A stretch of DNA of 64,000 nucleotides. It comes from Isoptericola halalbus (lineage in GTDB: Bacteria; Actinomycetota; Actinomycetes; Actinomycetales; Cellulomonadaceae). The notes beneath the pieces are model-generated. The model made no database searches. It was not told where the DNA came from and was given only the letters and a program-made list of their open reading frames with translations. This document shows, one piece after another, positions 18,806-27,988 of the stretch; position 1 is the stretch's first letter, and each line of letters begins with the position of its first letter. Position numbers and translations under genes: made by a program. The stretch is taken from NCBI GenBank assembly GCA_009663185.1, contig VJZX01000002.1, positions 62,001 through 126,000 on the forward strand. The letters are read 5' to 3'.

Positions 18806-20016
18806 CGGCTCCCGACCTCGTGGCGGGGTTCGTCGCCCCGTCCTACGGCACCGAGTCGCTCGCCGCGGTGCTTCCCGCGGCGGCCGGCGCTCTCGGCCTC
18901 GAGCTCACGACCGCGACCGGCCTGCGGTCGGGCGAGTGCGCCGCGGCGCTCGGCGCCCCCGCGACCGAGCGCGTCGTCGTCGTGCTCGTCGACGGTCTCG
19001 GCCTGCACAACCTCGTCGAGCGCGGCGGCCACGCGCCGTTCCTGCGCTCGCTGCTGGGCGACGCGCGCTCGCTCACGTCGAGCTTCCCGTCGACGACGGC
19101 GGCCGCGCTCGCCACGCTCGGCACCGGCACGTCGCCCGGCCGCGCGGGCCTGGTCGGATACACGCAGCGCAACCCTGCCACGGGCGGCCTGGCGACGATG
19201 GTGTCCTGGACCGAGCAGTCCGACCCGTACCGGCCGGGCACCAAGCTGTCCCGGCCGATGCCCGTCACGCCCGAGGACCTGCAGCGCGAGCCCACGGTGC
19301 TTCAGGCGCTCGCGGCCGCCGGCGTGCGCGTCGTCGCGCCCGGCCCGCGCAAGTTCGATGGCTCGGGAATGACACGCGCCGTGCTGCGCGGCCCGGCCTA
19401 CGTCGTCGCCGAGACGTTCGGTCACCGCGTCGACGTGGCGGTGCGCACGCTGCGGGAGCCGGGGCTGGTGTACCTCTACCACGGGGACGTCGACAAGACG
19501 GGCCACCAGCACGGCCCCGACTCGTGGCAGTGGGGCGACGCGCTCGAGGCCGCCGACGCCGATCTGCGCCGGCTGGTGCGCTCGCTTCCGCCCGGCACAC
19601 TGGTGCTCATCACGGCCGACCACGGGCAGGTCGCCTCGGACCCCGACCTGCAGCACGACGTCACGACGTCGCCCGAGCTGGCGCGCGACGTCGCGCTGCT
19701 CGGCGGCGAGCCGCGTGCCACGCACGTGTACGTCGAACCCGGCGCCGACCCCGACGCGGTCGCCGCCCGGTGGCGCGAGGTGCTGGGCGAGGACGCCGTC
19801 GTCGTGCGGCGCGAGGAGGCCGTCGGTGCGGGCTGGTTCGGCCCGGTCGCGGACCATGTGCGCGAGGCGATCGGCGACCTCGTCGTGGCGGCGACCGGCC
19901 GGGCGACCGTCGTCGACTCCCGTCTCCATACCGCGGAGGCGCGGGCGATGCCGGGCGTGCACGGGTCGCTCACCGAGACCGAGATGTACGTTCCGCTGCT
20001 CGCCGTCGTCGTCTGA
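18802..20016 (+). CDS. Alkaline phosphatase-superfamily nucleotide pyrophosphatase/phosphodiesterase
   Basis: A 404-residue member of the type I phosphodiesterase / nucleotide pyrophosphatase group. The metal site Asp is in VVVVLVDGLGLHNL. The nucleophile Thr/Ser lies in SSFPSTTAAALATLGTG. Further metal ligands are in YLYHGDVDKTGHQHGPDS and LITADHGQVASDP. A final His is in AMPGVHGSLTETEMYVPL. No signal peptide or transmembrane segment is seen, so it appears cytoplasmic. It is coupled to the DUF5998 gene upstream by a 4-base overlap and followed 29 bases later by thymidine kinase, which suggests a role in nucleotide or phosphodiester turnover (inference). Confidence 0.85.
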   Translation: MTAPDLVAGFVAPSYGTESLAAVLPAAAGALGLELTTATGLRSGECAAALGAPATERVVVVLVDGLGLHNLVERGGHAPFLRSLLGDARSLTSSFPSTTAAALATLGTGTSPGRAGLVGYTQRNPATGGLATMVSWTEQSDPYRPGTKLSRPMPVTPEDLQREPTVLQALAAAGVRVVAPGPRKFDGSGMTRAVLRGPAYVVAETFGHRVDVAVRTLREPGLVYLYHGDVDKTGHQHGPDSWQWGDALEAADADLRRLVRSLPPGTLVLITADHGQVASDPDLQHDVTTSPELARDVALLGGEPRATHVYVEPGADPDAVAARWREVLGEDAVVVRREEAVGAGWFGPVADHVREAIGDLVVAATGRATVVDSRLHTAEARAMPGVHGSLTETEMYVPLLAVVV

Positions 20017-20045
20017 CACGGTCGGGGTCTGACAGGATCGGGCGC

Positions 20046-20687
20046 ATGGCCGAGCTCGTCTTCTTCTGCGGGACCATGGACAGCGGCAAGTCCACGCTAG
20101 CGCTGCAGATGGACCACAACCACGCGGCGCGCGGCCGCACGGGGCTGATCTTCACGCGCGACGACCGGGCGGGCGTCGCACGCCTGTCCTCCCGGCTCGG
20201 GCTCGAGGTCGACGCGCGGGAGGTGGCCGACGACACCGACTTCTGGGAGATCGTCACGGCGGAGCGGCAGGCCGGCCGGCTCGTCGACTACCTGGTGTGC
20301 GACGAGGCACAGTTCTTCTCGCCCGCGCAGGTCGAGCAGCTCGCGCGGCTCGTCGACGAGGTCGAGATCGACGTCTTCGCGTTCGGCATCACGACGGACT
20401 TCCGCACCCGCCTGTTCCCGGCCGCCGCCCGCCTCATCGAGCTCGCCGACCGCATCGAGGTGCTCCAGGTCCAGACGCTGTGCTGGTGCGGGGCGCGTGC
20501 CACGCACAACGCGCGGACCGTCGACGGCCTCATGGTCGTCGAGGGCGACCAGGTGGTCGTGGGCGACGTCGGCGACGGCGCGGGCCAGATCGCGTACGAG
20601 GTGCTGTGCCGGCGCCACCACATGCGCCGCATGACGGCCGCCGTCGCGCGGCGGCTCTCGTCCGGAGACGCGTTGCTCGACCTCTGA
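20046..20687 (+). CDS. tdk: Thymidine kinase
   Basis: A 213-residue type II thymidine kinase that phosphorylates thymidine for salvage. The P-loop GTMDSGKST lies at about 9-17, the Walker B/catalytic DEAQFF at about 87-92, and the lasso and structural-zinc region includes LCWCGARATHNAR and VLCRRHH. The start is ATG 20046 (MAELVFFCG). It follows the phosphodiesterase gene by 29 bases and converges on sepH. The downstream gap to sepH is only 22 bases, so termination must occur inside the neighbouring gene or by overlapping signals. Confidence 0.95.
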   Translation: MAELVFFCGTMDSGKSTLALQMDHNHAARGRTGLIFTRDDRAGVARLSSRLGLEVDAREVADDTDFWEIVTAERQAGRLVDYLVCDEAQFFSPAQVEQLARLVDEVEIDVFAFGITTDFRTRLFPAAARLIELADRIEVLQVQTLCWCGARATHNARTVDGLMVVEGDQVVVGDVGDGAGQIAYEVLCRRHHMRRMTAAVARRLSSGDALLDL

Positions 20688-20709
20688 CCGTCCGCTCGAC
20701 GGAGGGGAC

Positions 20710-21960
20710 CTACTTCTGCGGGCGTGCCCCGCCGAAGACGATCTCGTCCCAGCTCGGGACCTGCGCACGGCCCTTCCGGGCGGGCCGCCGCGCCGGGCCG
20801 GCGCGGCGCGGCTCGCCGGCCCGGGCCGCCCCCTGCGCGGGCGCAGGGGGCGCAGCCGTGGCGGGCTCGCGTGGAGCGCCGACGGGCGCCGGCTCGGGCT
20901 CGAGGCCCACTGGGCTCTCGGCCGACTCCGCTCGGGGTGCCGGGTCGGGCGTCCCGGGCTCCGGCCCGGGCGGAGACGGGGGCCGGTGGCGTCGCGAGCC
21001 GAGGTCGACGACCGAGGCGCCGATGTCGCCAGCAGGTCCGGCGCTCCCGGCGTCGTCGGAGGAACCTGCGTCGGCGCGGGCGTCGTGCGCCCACGGCGCG
21101 GCGACGCGCGCGACGGGCTGGGGGCCGGTCTCGGGCGTGCGCGGCACGTGGGGGAGTGCCCCGGTCGCCGGACGTGGCGCCGGGTCGAGGTCTCCGAGCG
21201 GCAGCTCGTCGGCCTGGTAGGCGTCGTCGGCCCGGCGTGCGGGGCGTCCACCGGGGCGCTGGCCCCGCCGGCCCGCGAGATCGTCGAGCAGCACCGCGGT
21301 CGCATCGGCGGCCGGGTCGCCGGCCGAGCGGCGGGATTCGCCCCGGGGGAGCGAGCGTCCCGCGATCGACGGCACGCCGACCATCTCGGGGGACAGGGGG
21401 TCGTCGGGCTGGCCCAGCCAGCGGGCCTCGTCGTCGAGCGGGGTGACCACGCGGCCGCGCGGGTCGAACGTCCAGCGTGCGCTGCGCTCGCGATCGCCCG
21501 CCGAGAACCGGACCTCCACGACCCACGGCGCCGTACCGTCGCGACGCGCCGACCAGGACGCCTCCTCCGGCGCCACGCCGCGCGCCGCGAGGCGCGAGTC
21601 CGCGGCCTCGCCGAGCGTGGTGTCCGCGTCACCGTCGATGCGGTGCGCCCGCACCTGCCCGATGACGTGCCCTCGCTCGGCGACGACCGGCCACTCGTAA
21701 CGCTGCACGTGCGCGACGGGAAGTCCCGACTCCATGGCCAGCTCCTCGGCCGTCGCGCCCGCGCGGAGGCGGGCCTGCAGCTCGCGCGGCCGCAGCGGCG
21801 CCTGCGCCTGGGCCTGCAGCGCCTCCGTCCGCGGGCGGTCGCGGCGCACCGCGGCACGCAGCGCCTCCGTGATCGGCAGGGCGTGTTCGGTGCCGTCGGG
21901 TATGCGCAGGACGAGATGCTCACCGTCCTCGTGCAGCCTCACGAGCTCGAGCTCGGCCAT
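20710..21960 (-). CDS. sepH: Septation protein SepH
   Basis: A 416-residue SepH (formerly DUF3071), the actinobacterial protein that binds FtsZ and stimulates its assembly. The conserved N-terminal domain is clear: MAELELVRLHEDGEHLVL, LRPRELQARLRAGATAEELA with the HTH-like MESGLPVAHVQRYEWPV, and WTFDPRGRVVTPLDDEARWL at about 165-184. The C-terminal half is Pro/Ala/Arg-rich and probably disordered, ending in the short conserved motif VPSWDEIVFG. The start is ATG 21960. Confidence 0.93.
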   Translation of the reverse strand: MAELELVRLHEDGEHLVLRIPDGTEHALPITEALRAAVRRDRPRTEALQAQAQAPLRPRELQARLRAGATAEELAMESGLPVAHVQRYEWPVVAERGHVIGQVRAHRIDGDADTTLGEAADSRLAARGVAPEEASWSARRDGTAPWVVEVRFSAGDRERSARWTFDPRGRVVTPLDDEARWLGQPDDPLSPEMVGVPSIAGRSLPRGESRRSAGDPAADATAVLLDDLAGRRGQRPGGRPARRADDAYQADELPLGDLDPAPRPATGALPHVPRTPETGPQPVARVAAPWAHDARADAGSSDDAGSAGPAGDIGASVVDLGSRRHRPPSPPGPEPGTPDPAPRAESAESPVGLEPEPAPVGAPREPATAAPPAPAQGAARAGEPRRAGPARRPARKGRAQVPSWDEIVFGGARPQK

Positions 21961-22143
21961 GCTTCCTCCTCAGCCTTGCGACCCCTCGTCGCTGGGTCCG
22001 CCGGAACTCCCGCGCGGGTCCGCCGGCTTCGAGCGTGCCATCCGGCCACGCCCGCGCCGTGCAGGTACGCCGGTGTGCCGCCGATTGGCCGCGTGAGGCA
22101 GTCGACGACGTCAGCGAGGATCCCGGCTGCGAGGATGACGCCC

Positions 22144-22806
22144 GTGGACACGCTCGCCTCCGGTTCGGTCACCTTGCTCGAGGTCCTTGCCGTGTTCGTC
22201 GCCGCAGTCTCGGGCGGGCTCGCCGCGGTGCGCAAGCGGTTCGACGTGTTCGGCGTGCTCGTGCTCGCGTGGATCACGGGCCTGGGCGGCGGGATCCTGC
22301 GGGACGTCCTCATCGGGGACCTCCCGCCCGTCGGCATCTCGAGCTGGCGGCTCGTGGCCACGGCGCTCGCGGCCGGCGTCGTCATCTTCGTCCTGCATCC
22401 GCGGCTCGAGCGCATGCGTCGCGCGATCGTCGTGCTCGACGCCGGGGCGCTCGCCCTGTTCGTGCTCCAGGGCACGTCCAAGGCGCTCGACCTCGACGCC
22501 GGGCCGCTCGCCTCCGTCGTCGTCGGCGTCCTGACCGCGGTGGGCGGCGGCATCCTGCGCGACATGCTGGTCGGCGAGGTGCCGTTCATCTTCGCCGACC
22601 GGCAGCTCTACGCGATCCCGGCGCTCGTCGGGGCGGTGCTCACCGCGGTGCTGTGGCAGGCGGACCTGCTCGCGGGCTGGTCACAGGTCCTCGTCGTCGC
22701 GGGTGTCTTCGGTCTCCGCCTCCTGTCCCTGGTCCTCGGCTGGGTCGTGCCGGGGGCCGGACCTGGATGGACCGGACGCTGGGGTCGCGGCTCGGGCAGG
22801 ATGTGA
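22144..22806 (+). CDS. Trimeric intracellular cation (TRIC)-type channel, UPF0126
   Basis: An integral membrane protein of about 220 residues with seven predicted helices, made of two inverted repeats. Each repeat carries the family signature: GLGGGILRDVLIGDLPP in the first and AVGGGILRDMLVGEVPF in the second. Bacterial TRIC homologues form homotrimeric K+/Na+-conducting channels; physiological substrates here are unknown. I prefer the GTG at 22144, because a GAGG lies 9 bases ahead of it. The in-frame ATG at 22135 touches that GAGG and would add three residues. The suhB gene begins 3 bases after the stop. Confidence 0.88.
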   Translation: MDTLASGSVTLLEVLAVFVAAVSGGLAAVRKRFDVFGVLVLAWITGLGGGILRDVLIGDLPPVGISSWRLVATALAAGVVIFVLHPRLERMRRAIVVLDAGALALFVLQGTSKALDLDAGPLASVVVGVLTAVGGGILRDMLVGEVPFIFADRQLYAIPALVGAVLTAVLWQADLLAGWSQVLVVAGVFGLRLLSLVLGWVVPGAGPGWTGRWGRGSGRM

Positions 22807-22809
22807 GGC

Positions 22810-23685
22810 GTGAGCACCGTTCCCGCCCCCGAGCCCGCGCCGTCCACCACCCTGCCCGACGACGCCACGATCGCCGCGCTGCGCGCGCTGGCCACCGAGC
22901 TCGCGACCGAGGCCGGGCGCCTCGTCCGCGAGGGGCGGCCCGACCGCGTCGAGGTCGCGGCGACGAAGTCGAGCGCCGTCGACCCCGTGACCGCGATGGA
23001 CCGCGCGTCCGAGGAGCTGCTCCGCGAGCGGATCGCGGCCGCGCGTCCCCACGACGCCATCCTGGGCGAGGAGGGTTCGGACGTGCCGGGCACGAGCGGC
23101 CTGACGTGGATCGTCGACCCGATCGACGGCACCGTCAACTACCTCTACGGCGTCGCCTCCTACGCGGTGTCGGTCGCGGTCGTGGCCGGACCGCCGGACC
23201 CGTCCCGCTGGACCGCGCTCGCCGGTGCCGTCCACTCGGTCGTCGACGGCCGGACGTGGAGCGCTGCGCGTGCGCAGGGGGCGACGTGCGACGGGCGGCC
23301 GCTGCGGGTCAACGAGCCCGCCACGCTGTCGGCGTGCCTTGTGGGCACGGGCTTCGGCTACGCGGCACGAGTCCGGGCGCACCAGGCGCAGGTGCTCACG
23401 CACGTGCTGCCGCAGGTGCGGGACATCCGCCGGCTGGGCTCGGCCGCGATCGACCTGTGCCTGCTGGCCGAGGGGCGGCTCGACCTCTACTACGAGCGGG
23501 GCCTCAATCCGTGGGACCTCGCCGCCGGGGCGCTCGTCGCGGCGGAGGCCGGCGCGACCGTCACCGGGCTGCGAGGTGAGCCCGCAGGGACCACCATGGC
23601 CGTTGCGGGTGCCGCGCCACGTGTCGCGGAGCTCGCTCGGCTGCTCGAGGAAGCGGGCGCCGACGGCCCCGAAGGCGACCTGTAG
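22810..23685 (+). CDS. suhB: Inositol monophosphatase family protein
   Basis: A 291-residue IMPase/SuhB-type Mg2+-dependent phosphatase. Motifs in order: SAVDPVTAMDRASEELLRER, GEEGSDV, the metal-binding WIVDPIDGTVNYLYG (about 98-112), and NPWDLAAGALVAAEAG near 235. In Actinobacteria these enzymes supply inositol for phosphatidylinositol and mycothiol, although some members act on other phosphates. The start is GTG 22810, just after the TRIC gene, so the two are probably cotranscribed. Its position near DUF4193 and dut matches the conserved actinobacterial order. Confidence 0.9.
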   Translation: MSTVPAPEPAPSTTLPDDATIAALRALATELATEAGRLVREGRPDRVEVAATKSSAVDPVTAMDRASEELLRERIAAARPHDAILGEEGSDVPGTSGLTWIVDPIDGTVNYLYGVASYAVSVAVVAGPPDPSRWTALAGAVHSVVDGRTWSAARAQGATCDGRPLRVNEPATLSACLVGTGFGYAARVRAHQAQVLTHVLPQVRDIRRLGSAAIDLCLLAEGRLDLYYERGLNPWDLAAGALVAAEAGATVTGLRGEPAGTTMAVAGAAPRVAELARLLEEAGADGPEGDL

Positions 23686-23854
23686 AGACCACCGTCGCCG
23701 CAGGTCGGCGACCGTCTTGTGGGACGCGCTCGGTCCCTGCTCGCGTACCTCGTGGAAATGGTGCACAATCCGGTGGCCGATCCGGGAACAAAACCCGGTC
23801 CCGATGCATTATCAGCGCGTACCGATCCCGACACCACGGAGCGTGACCCCACAG

Positions 23855-24154
23855 ATGGCAACCGACTACGACGCCCCCCGCAAGACCGACGAGGACGTGG
23901 AGCAGGACTCGATCCAGGAGCTCCAGGCCCGTCGTTCTGACAAGAGCTCGGGTGTCGTCGACGAGGACGAGACGGAGGCCGCGGAAGGCTTCGAGCTTCC
24001 CGGCGCCGACCTGTCCGGCGAGGAGCTCTCGGTGCGCGTGCTCCCTCGTCAGGCCGACGAGTTCACCTGCACCAACTGCTTCCTGGTCCACCACCGCAGC
24101 CAGCTGGCCTACGAGAAGAACGGCCAGATGATCTGCACGGAGTGCGCCGCCTGA
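23855..24154 (+). CDS. DUF4193 zinc-ribbon-like protein
   Basis: A 99-residue acidic protein recognised as DUF4193, which is nearly universal in Actinobacteria. The N-terminus is MATDYDAPRKTDEDVEQDS. The C-terminus has a four-Cys metal-site pattern, CTNCFLVHHRSQLAYE followed by MICTECAA, like a small zinc ribbon. The function is unknown, and a regulatory or RNA-polymerase-associated role is only a guess. The start is ATG 23855, with GGAG about 12 bases upstream. An A/T-rich patch at about 23758-23817 (CACAAT, GCATTAT) in otherwise GC-rich DNA probably holds its own promoter. Confidence 0.88.
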   Translation: MATDYDAPRKTDEDVEQDSIQELQARRSDKSSGVVDEDETEAAEGFELPGADLSGEELSVRVLPRQADEFTCTNCFLVHHRSQLAYEKNGQMICTECAA

Positions 24155-24276
24155 GGCGGAGACGAGGCGCGCGCTCGGGCGGCATCAGATCCCGCCTGAG
24201 CCGCCTCGGCAGCACCGGGGACGACACCGACGGGCCGCCACGTCACGGACGAGGCGGCCTTCGTCGTACCCGGAGA

Positions 24277-24765
24277 TCAGTCCGCCGGACCGGCCGCGCG
24301 CGCCCGTTCGACGGCGGCGACGAGCTCGGCCGGACGGCGCGTCGACACGAGCCAGTAGGGGGTCGGGTCGGCGGGGTCCCGCAGCACCGCCTTGACACCG
24401 GTCCGCGCCCAGGCGCGAAGACAGACGTACGCGCGCGCGTCGAGCCGCGGACCGAGCTCGGCCCGCATCGCCTCGGCGTCGGACACCGCAGTGACCTCAC
24501 CGAGCAGCCGCGCCGGGACGTGCGCGCGACCGGCCCGCAGCTCGCCGTCGACCACCTCGATCACCGGTGCGGTGACCACGAGCGCCACGGCGGCGCCGAC
24601 CGCGGCGAGCACGCCCACGACGACGCCGACCGTCGGTGCGAGCGGGTACAGCGCGATCCCGGCGATCAGCCCGAGCCCGACGGTGGCCAGCCACCCGGAC
24701 GGCCCCGGCAGGAGGCGCTCGCGGAAGGGGGGGCCGGTTCCTGGCCTGGTGGGGCTGTCGCTCAT
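24277..24765 (-). CDS. DUF3093 membrane protein
   Basis: A 162-residue protein of the DUF3093 family. Two adjacent hydrophobic segments (about 24-45 and 47-65, [18 protein letters not shown] and [17 protein letters not shown]) precede a soluble domain with [14 protein letters not shown], the conserved [16 protein letters not shown] and a final [16 protein letters not shown]. It is probably anchored in the membrane with a cytoplasmic PH-like domain. The function is unknown. The start is ATG 24765; an in-frame GTG lies two codons upstream. It diverges from dut with about 43 bases between starts. Confidence 0.85.
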   Translation of the reverse strand: MSDSPTRPGTGPPFRERLLPGPSGWLATVGLGLIAGIALYPLAPTVGVVVGVLAAVGAAVALVVTAPVIEVVDGELRAGRAHVPARLLGEVTAVSDAEAMRAELGPRLDARAYVCLRAWARTGVKAVLRDPADPTPYWLVSTRRPAELVAAVERARAAGPAD

Positions 24766-24808
24766 GGGCACATCATCGCAGGCCGGGCCGGTCGGCTACG
24801 CTGCCGGG

Positions 24809-25300
24809 GTGCCCGACTCCGCGAACCTGTCCGTGACCACTGACGGCGGCACGGTGGACGTGCTGGTGCGCCTGCTCGACGACGGTGTTCCCGCGCCGTC
24901 GTACGCCCACCCGGGCGACGCGGGCGCCGATCTCGTGACGACCGTCGACGTCGAGCTCGCGCCGCAGCAGCGCGCCGTCGTGCCGACGGGCGTGGCGATC
25001 GCCCTGCCTGACGGGTATGCCGCGTTCGTCCACCCACGCTCGGGCCTGGCGGCCAAGCACGGCGTCACCGTGGTCAACGCCCCGGGCACGATCGACGCCG
25101 GCTACCGCGGCGAGATCAAGGTGATCCTGCTCAACACCGACCCGGCCGAGCCCGTGCGCCTGCGGCGCGGCGACCGCATCGCCCAGCTCGTGGTCCAGCG
25201 CGTCGAGAAGGCGCGGTTCCTGCAGGCCGAGGTGCTGCCGGGCTCGCACCGCGGCGACGGCGGCTTCGGGTCGAGCGGGGGCTGGTCCGCGGCGCGGTAG
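24809..25300 (+). CDS. dut: dUTP diphosphatase
   Basis: A 163-residue trimeric dUTPase that converts dUTP to dUMP, supplying dTMP synthesis and keeping uracil out of DNA. The five motifs are visible: [48 protein letters not shown], and the C-terminal Phe-containing arm [10 protein letters not shown]. The start is GTG 24809. It is divergent from DUF3093 and followed 70 bases later by the DUF3710 gene, as in other actinobacterial genomes. Confidence 0.96.
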   Translation: MPDSANLSVTTDGGTVDVLVRLLDDGVPAPSYAHPGDAGADLVTTVDVELAPQQRAVVPTGVAIALPDGYAAFVHPRSGLAAKHGVTVVNAPGTIDAGYRGEIKVILLNTDPAEPVRLRRGDRIAQLVVQRVEKARFLQAEVLPGSHRGDGGFGSSGGWSAAR

Positions 25301-25370
25301 CGGAGCAGTACTGTGGAAGAAGAACGGTCCCGGTTTCCGGCCGGGCTGGATCGAGTGAAGGAGATCCCTG

Positions 25371-26111
25371 GTGGGTCTGTTCCGGCGCAACGCGTCGAAG
25401 AGGGCGCCTGAGGCGTCCGAGCCTGCGAGCCTGCCGTCCGACCCGCCGGTCGCACCGGCGCCCGCGGCCGCGCCCGCCACGCCCGAGCGGGGCCCGTTCG
25501 ACGCGGCCCAGGTGACGGTCAAGGGACCGCGGGTCGACCTGGGCGCCATCTGGCTGCCCGTGCTTCCCGGTCTCGAGCTGCGCATGGAGATCGACAAGAA
25601 GACGCAGAAGGTGACCGGCGTGTCGGCCCAGCTCGGCGGGTCGGGCCTGCAGGTGCAGGCGTTCGCCGCGCCCAAGACCGCGGGCATCTGGGACGAGGTA
25701 CGCACCGAGATCGCCGCGTCCGTCACGAAGCAGGGCGGCACGGTCGACGACGTGCCCGGGCCGTTCGGCCGCGAGCTGCTCGCGCGCATCCCAGCCACGG
25801 GCCCGGGCGGACAGGCCGCCGTGCGTCCCGCCCGGTTCGTCGGCGTCGACGGCCCGCGCTGGTTCCTGCGCGGGGTGCTGACCGGCCGCGCCGCCGTCGA
25901 CGAGGAGGCCGCGAAGCCGCTCGAGTCGGTGTTCGCGAACGTCGTCGTCGTGCGTGACGGCAACCCGCGGCCGCCGCGCGACCTGCTCACGCTCACGCTG
26001 CCCGACAAGGGCCGCGCGGGCGAAGGCCCGGAGGGCCCGCAGGGAGCCGCGCCGCAGGAGCCGAGCTTCGACCCGCTCAGGCGCGGGCCGGAGATCACCG
26101 AGATCCGCTGA
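25371..26111 (+). CDS. DUF3710 family protein
   Basis: A 246-residue soluble protein of the DUF3710 family. The charged N-terminus MGLFRRNASKR is typical. The core contains RVDLGAIWLPVLPGLELRME, WDEVRTEIAASVTKQGG, and GPRWFLRGVLTGRAA. The function is not known. The start is GTG 25371, with AAGGAG 7 bases upstream. The stop is followed 13 bases later by the OB-fold gene, so DUF3710, the OB-fold gene and DUF3159 look like one operon. Confidence 0.85.
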   Translation: MGLFRRNASKRAPEASEPASLPSDPPVAPAPAAAPATPERGPFDAAQVTVKGPRVDLGAIWLPVLPGLELRMEIDKKTQKVTGVSAQLGGSGLQVQAFAAPKTAGIWDEVRTEIAASVTKQGGTVDDVPGPFGRELLARIPATGPGGQAAVRPARFVGVDGPRWFLRGVLTGRAAVDEEAAKPLESVFANVVVVRDGNPRPPRDLLTLTLPDKGRAGEGPEGPQGAAPQEPSFDPLRRGPEITEIR

Positions 26112-26124
26112 GGGGGCGAGGACC

Positions 26125-26493
26125 ATGTCGCTGCGTAGCACCGTCCGCCACGCGCTCGCCTCGGCCGACGAGGTCGCCGCGGAGCAGGAACGACACGAGG
26201 CCGCCCTGGTGAGCGGCTGCTCGGCGGTGGCCGATCTCGAGACCCGGCACCGGGGGTGCGCCACCGGCGTGCTCCGCTCCGTGGTGCTCCGCCCGCGCGA
26301 GACCGTCCCCACGGTCGAGGCCGAGCTCTACGACGGCTCGGGGGCGCTCGACCTCGTGTGGCTCGGCCGCCGCACGATCCCGGGCATCGAGCCGGGCCGG
26401 CGCATCCGCGTCGAGGGCATGGTGTGCGAGGTCGACGGGCGCCGCACCGTCTACAACCCGCGCTACGAGCTGCGTCCGAAGGCCGGCGAGTGA
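26125..26493 (+). CDS. OB-fold nucleic acid-binding protein
   Basis: A 122-residue single-domain OB-fold protein: CATGVLRSVVLRPRETVPTV, ELYDGSGALDLVWLGRRTIP, and GRRIRVEGMVCEVDGRRTVY. This resembles the RecG/RecQ-mediator-like wedge OB fold annotated as nucleic acid-binding in Actinobacteria. A role in DNA or RNA binding is inferred from the fold only. The start is ATG 26125, with GGGGGCGAGG just upstream. Its stop overlaps the GTG of DUF3159 by 4 bases. Confidence 0.85.
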   Translation: MSLRSTVRHALASADEVAAEQERHEAALVSGCSAVADLETRHRGCATGVLRSVVLRPRETVPTVEAELYDGSGALDLVWLGRRTIPGIEPGRRIRVEGMVCEVDGRRTVYNPRYELRPKAGE

Positions 26494-27239
26494 CCACGCC
26501 CGGCAGTCGTGGTCCCACAGACCGCCGTGGCGCACGCGCCGTCACCGCCGAGAGCTTCTCGTTCGCCGAGGCCGTCGGCGGCATGCGCGGGGTCGTCGAG
26601 GCCATCGTTCCCGGCCTGCGGTTCGTCGTCGTGTTCGTCGCGACGACGGACCTGCGCGCCGCGCTGATCGCGTCCGTCGCGGCGGCGCTCGTCGCGGTCG
26701 CGGCGCGACTCGTCCAGCGCACGCCCGTCACGCAGGCCCTCGGCGGCCTCCTGGGCATCGCCGTCGGCGTCTTCTGGGCATGGCGCTCAGGCGAGGCCGA
26801 GAACTTCTACGCGGTCGGCCTGTGGACCAACGCGGTCTACCTGGTCGTCATCCTCGCCTCGATCCTCGCGCGCTGGCCCGTCGTCGGGCTCGTGGTCGAG
26901 GCGGTCCGCTCCGGGCTCGTCGACCAGACGCGCGAGCGCGCCGCGTCCCCGTCGGCCGGCGAGGCGGAGGACGCCGACGCGCCGAGCCCGTTCGCCCCGC
27001 TCGTCGCGTGGCGCACGGACCCCGTGCTCGTGCGGCGCTACACGATCGCCACCTGGTTCTGGGTCGGCCTGTTCGCGCTGCGCCTGATCGTCAAGGTGCC
27101 GCTCTACTTCTCCGGCGACGTCGCGTGGCTGGGCACCGCGCACCTGGTCATGGGTGTGCCCCTGTGGGGGCTCGTGCTCTGGCTCACGTGGGCGGTGATC
27201 CGGCGGCCGCACCCGGCGCAGTCCGCCGCCACCGCCTGA
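26490..27239 (+). CDS. DUF3159 membrane protein
   Basis: A 249-residue polytopic membrane protein of the DUF3159 family. After a soluble N-terminus with ESFSFAEAVGGMRGVVEAIV come five to six hydrophobic helices (for example RFVVVFVATTD, IASVAAALVAVAARLV, GGLLGIAVGVFWAW, YLVVILASILARWP, WFWVGLFALRLIVKVP and MGVPLWGLVLWLTW). The function is unknown; a transport or envelope role is a guess. It is coupled by a GTGA overlap to the OB-fold gene and converges on the trkA pair 15 bases away. Confidence 0.85.
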   Translation: MTTPGSRGPTDRRGARAVTAESFSFAEAVGGMRGVVEAIVPGLRFVVVFVATTDLRAALIASVAAALVAVAARLVQRTPVTQALGGLLGIAVGVFWAWRSGEAENFYAVGLWTNAVYLVVILASILARWPVVGLVVEAVRSGLVDQTRERAASPSAGEAEDADAPSPFAPLVAWRTDPVLVRRYTIATWFWVGLFALRLIVKVPLYFSGDVAWLGTAHLVMGVPLWGLVLWLTWAVIRRPHPAQSAATA

Positions 27240-27253
27240 GTCAGGCCGCTGAG

Positions 27254-27988
27254 TCAGGCCTCGGGGGCCTCGACGGGCTCCGACACCGCCTCGGGGACCT
27301 CGGTGTGCTCGGCCTCCGGCTCCGGCCGGGCGCCGTGGACGACCGCCTGCAGCTGCACCTCCTCGGCCTCGCGGCCCGTCACGATGAGCAGCTCGTCGCC
27401 CGCCTCGAGAGTGTCGTCGGGGCTCGGTGCGATCGGTGTGGCGGAGCGCACGATGGCCGCGAGCACCGTGTCGTGCGGCCAGTCCACCGCGCCCACGCGC
27501 GTCCCGACGAGCGGCGAGTCCGCGGGCAGCGTCACCTCGAGGATGTCCGCGCCCGACTGGTGGAACGTGAAGATGCGGACGAGGTCGCCCACCGCCACGG
27601 CCTCCTCGACCATGGCCGTCATGATGCGCGGGGTCGAGACGGCGACGTCCACGCCCCACGACTCGTCGAACATCCACTCGTTCTTCGGGTTGTTCACGCG
27701 CGCCACCGTGCGCGGCACGCCGAACTCGGTCTTGCACAGCAGCGTGAAGACGAGGTTCACCTTGTCGTCGCCCGTGGCGCCCACGACGACGTCGGCGCTC
27801 GCGACGTCGGCGCTCGCGAGGGACGACAACTCGCACGCGTCCGCGAGCAGCCAGTCGGCGTCGGGCACCTGCGCCACGCGCATGGCTGCGGGGGTCTTGT
27901 CGATGATCACGACCTCGTGGTCGTGTGCGAGCAGCTCCCGGGCGATCGACCGGCCCACCGAGCCGGCGCCTGCGACGACGACGCGCAT
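27254..27988 (-). CDS. TrkA-type potassium uptake regulatory subunit (second of pair)
   Basis: A 244-residue RCK protein. The N-terminal Rossmann NAD-binding domain has VVVAGAGSVGRSIARELLAH with the acidic end VVIIDKTP. A TrkA_C domain follows at about 130-215 (GADILEVTLPADSPLVGT, DELLIVTGREAEEV). A Glu/Pro-rich tail covers the last 25 residues. Such subunits gate K+ uptake channels in response to NAD(H) or nucleotides. Its ATG overlaps the stop of the upstream trkA gene by one base (TGATG), so they are translationally coupled. From memory the pair corresponds to ceoC/ceoB of M. tuberculosis. Confidence 0.9.
   Translation of the reverse strand: MRVVVAGAGSVGRSIARELLAHDHEVVIIDKTPAAMRVAQVPDADWLLADACELSSLASADVASADVVVGATGDDKVNLVFTLLCKTEFGVPRTVARVNNPKNEWMFDESWGVDVAVSTPRIMTAMVEEAVAVGDLVRIFTFHQSGADILEVTLPADSPLVGTRVGAVDWPHDTVLAAIVRSATPIAPSPDDTLEAGDELLIVTGREAEEVQLQAVVHGARPEPEAEHTEVPEAVSEPVEAPEA

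Noticed and set aside
24155-24276. GC-rich inverted segments between DUF4193 and DUF3093 as a bidirectional terminator
   Set aside because: No uninterrupted stem long enough to stand out from the GC-rich background.
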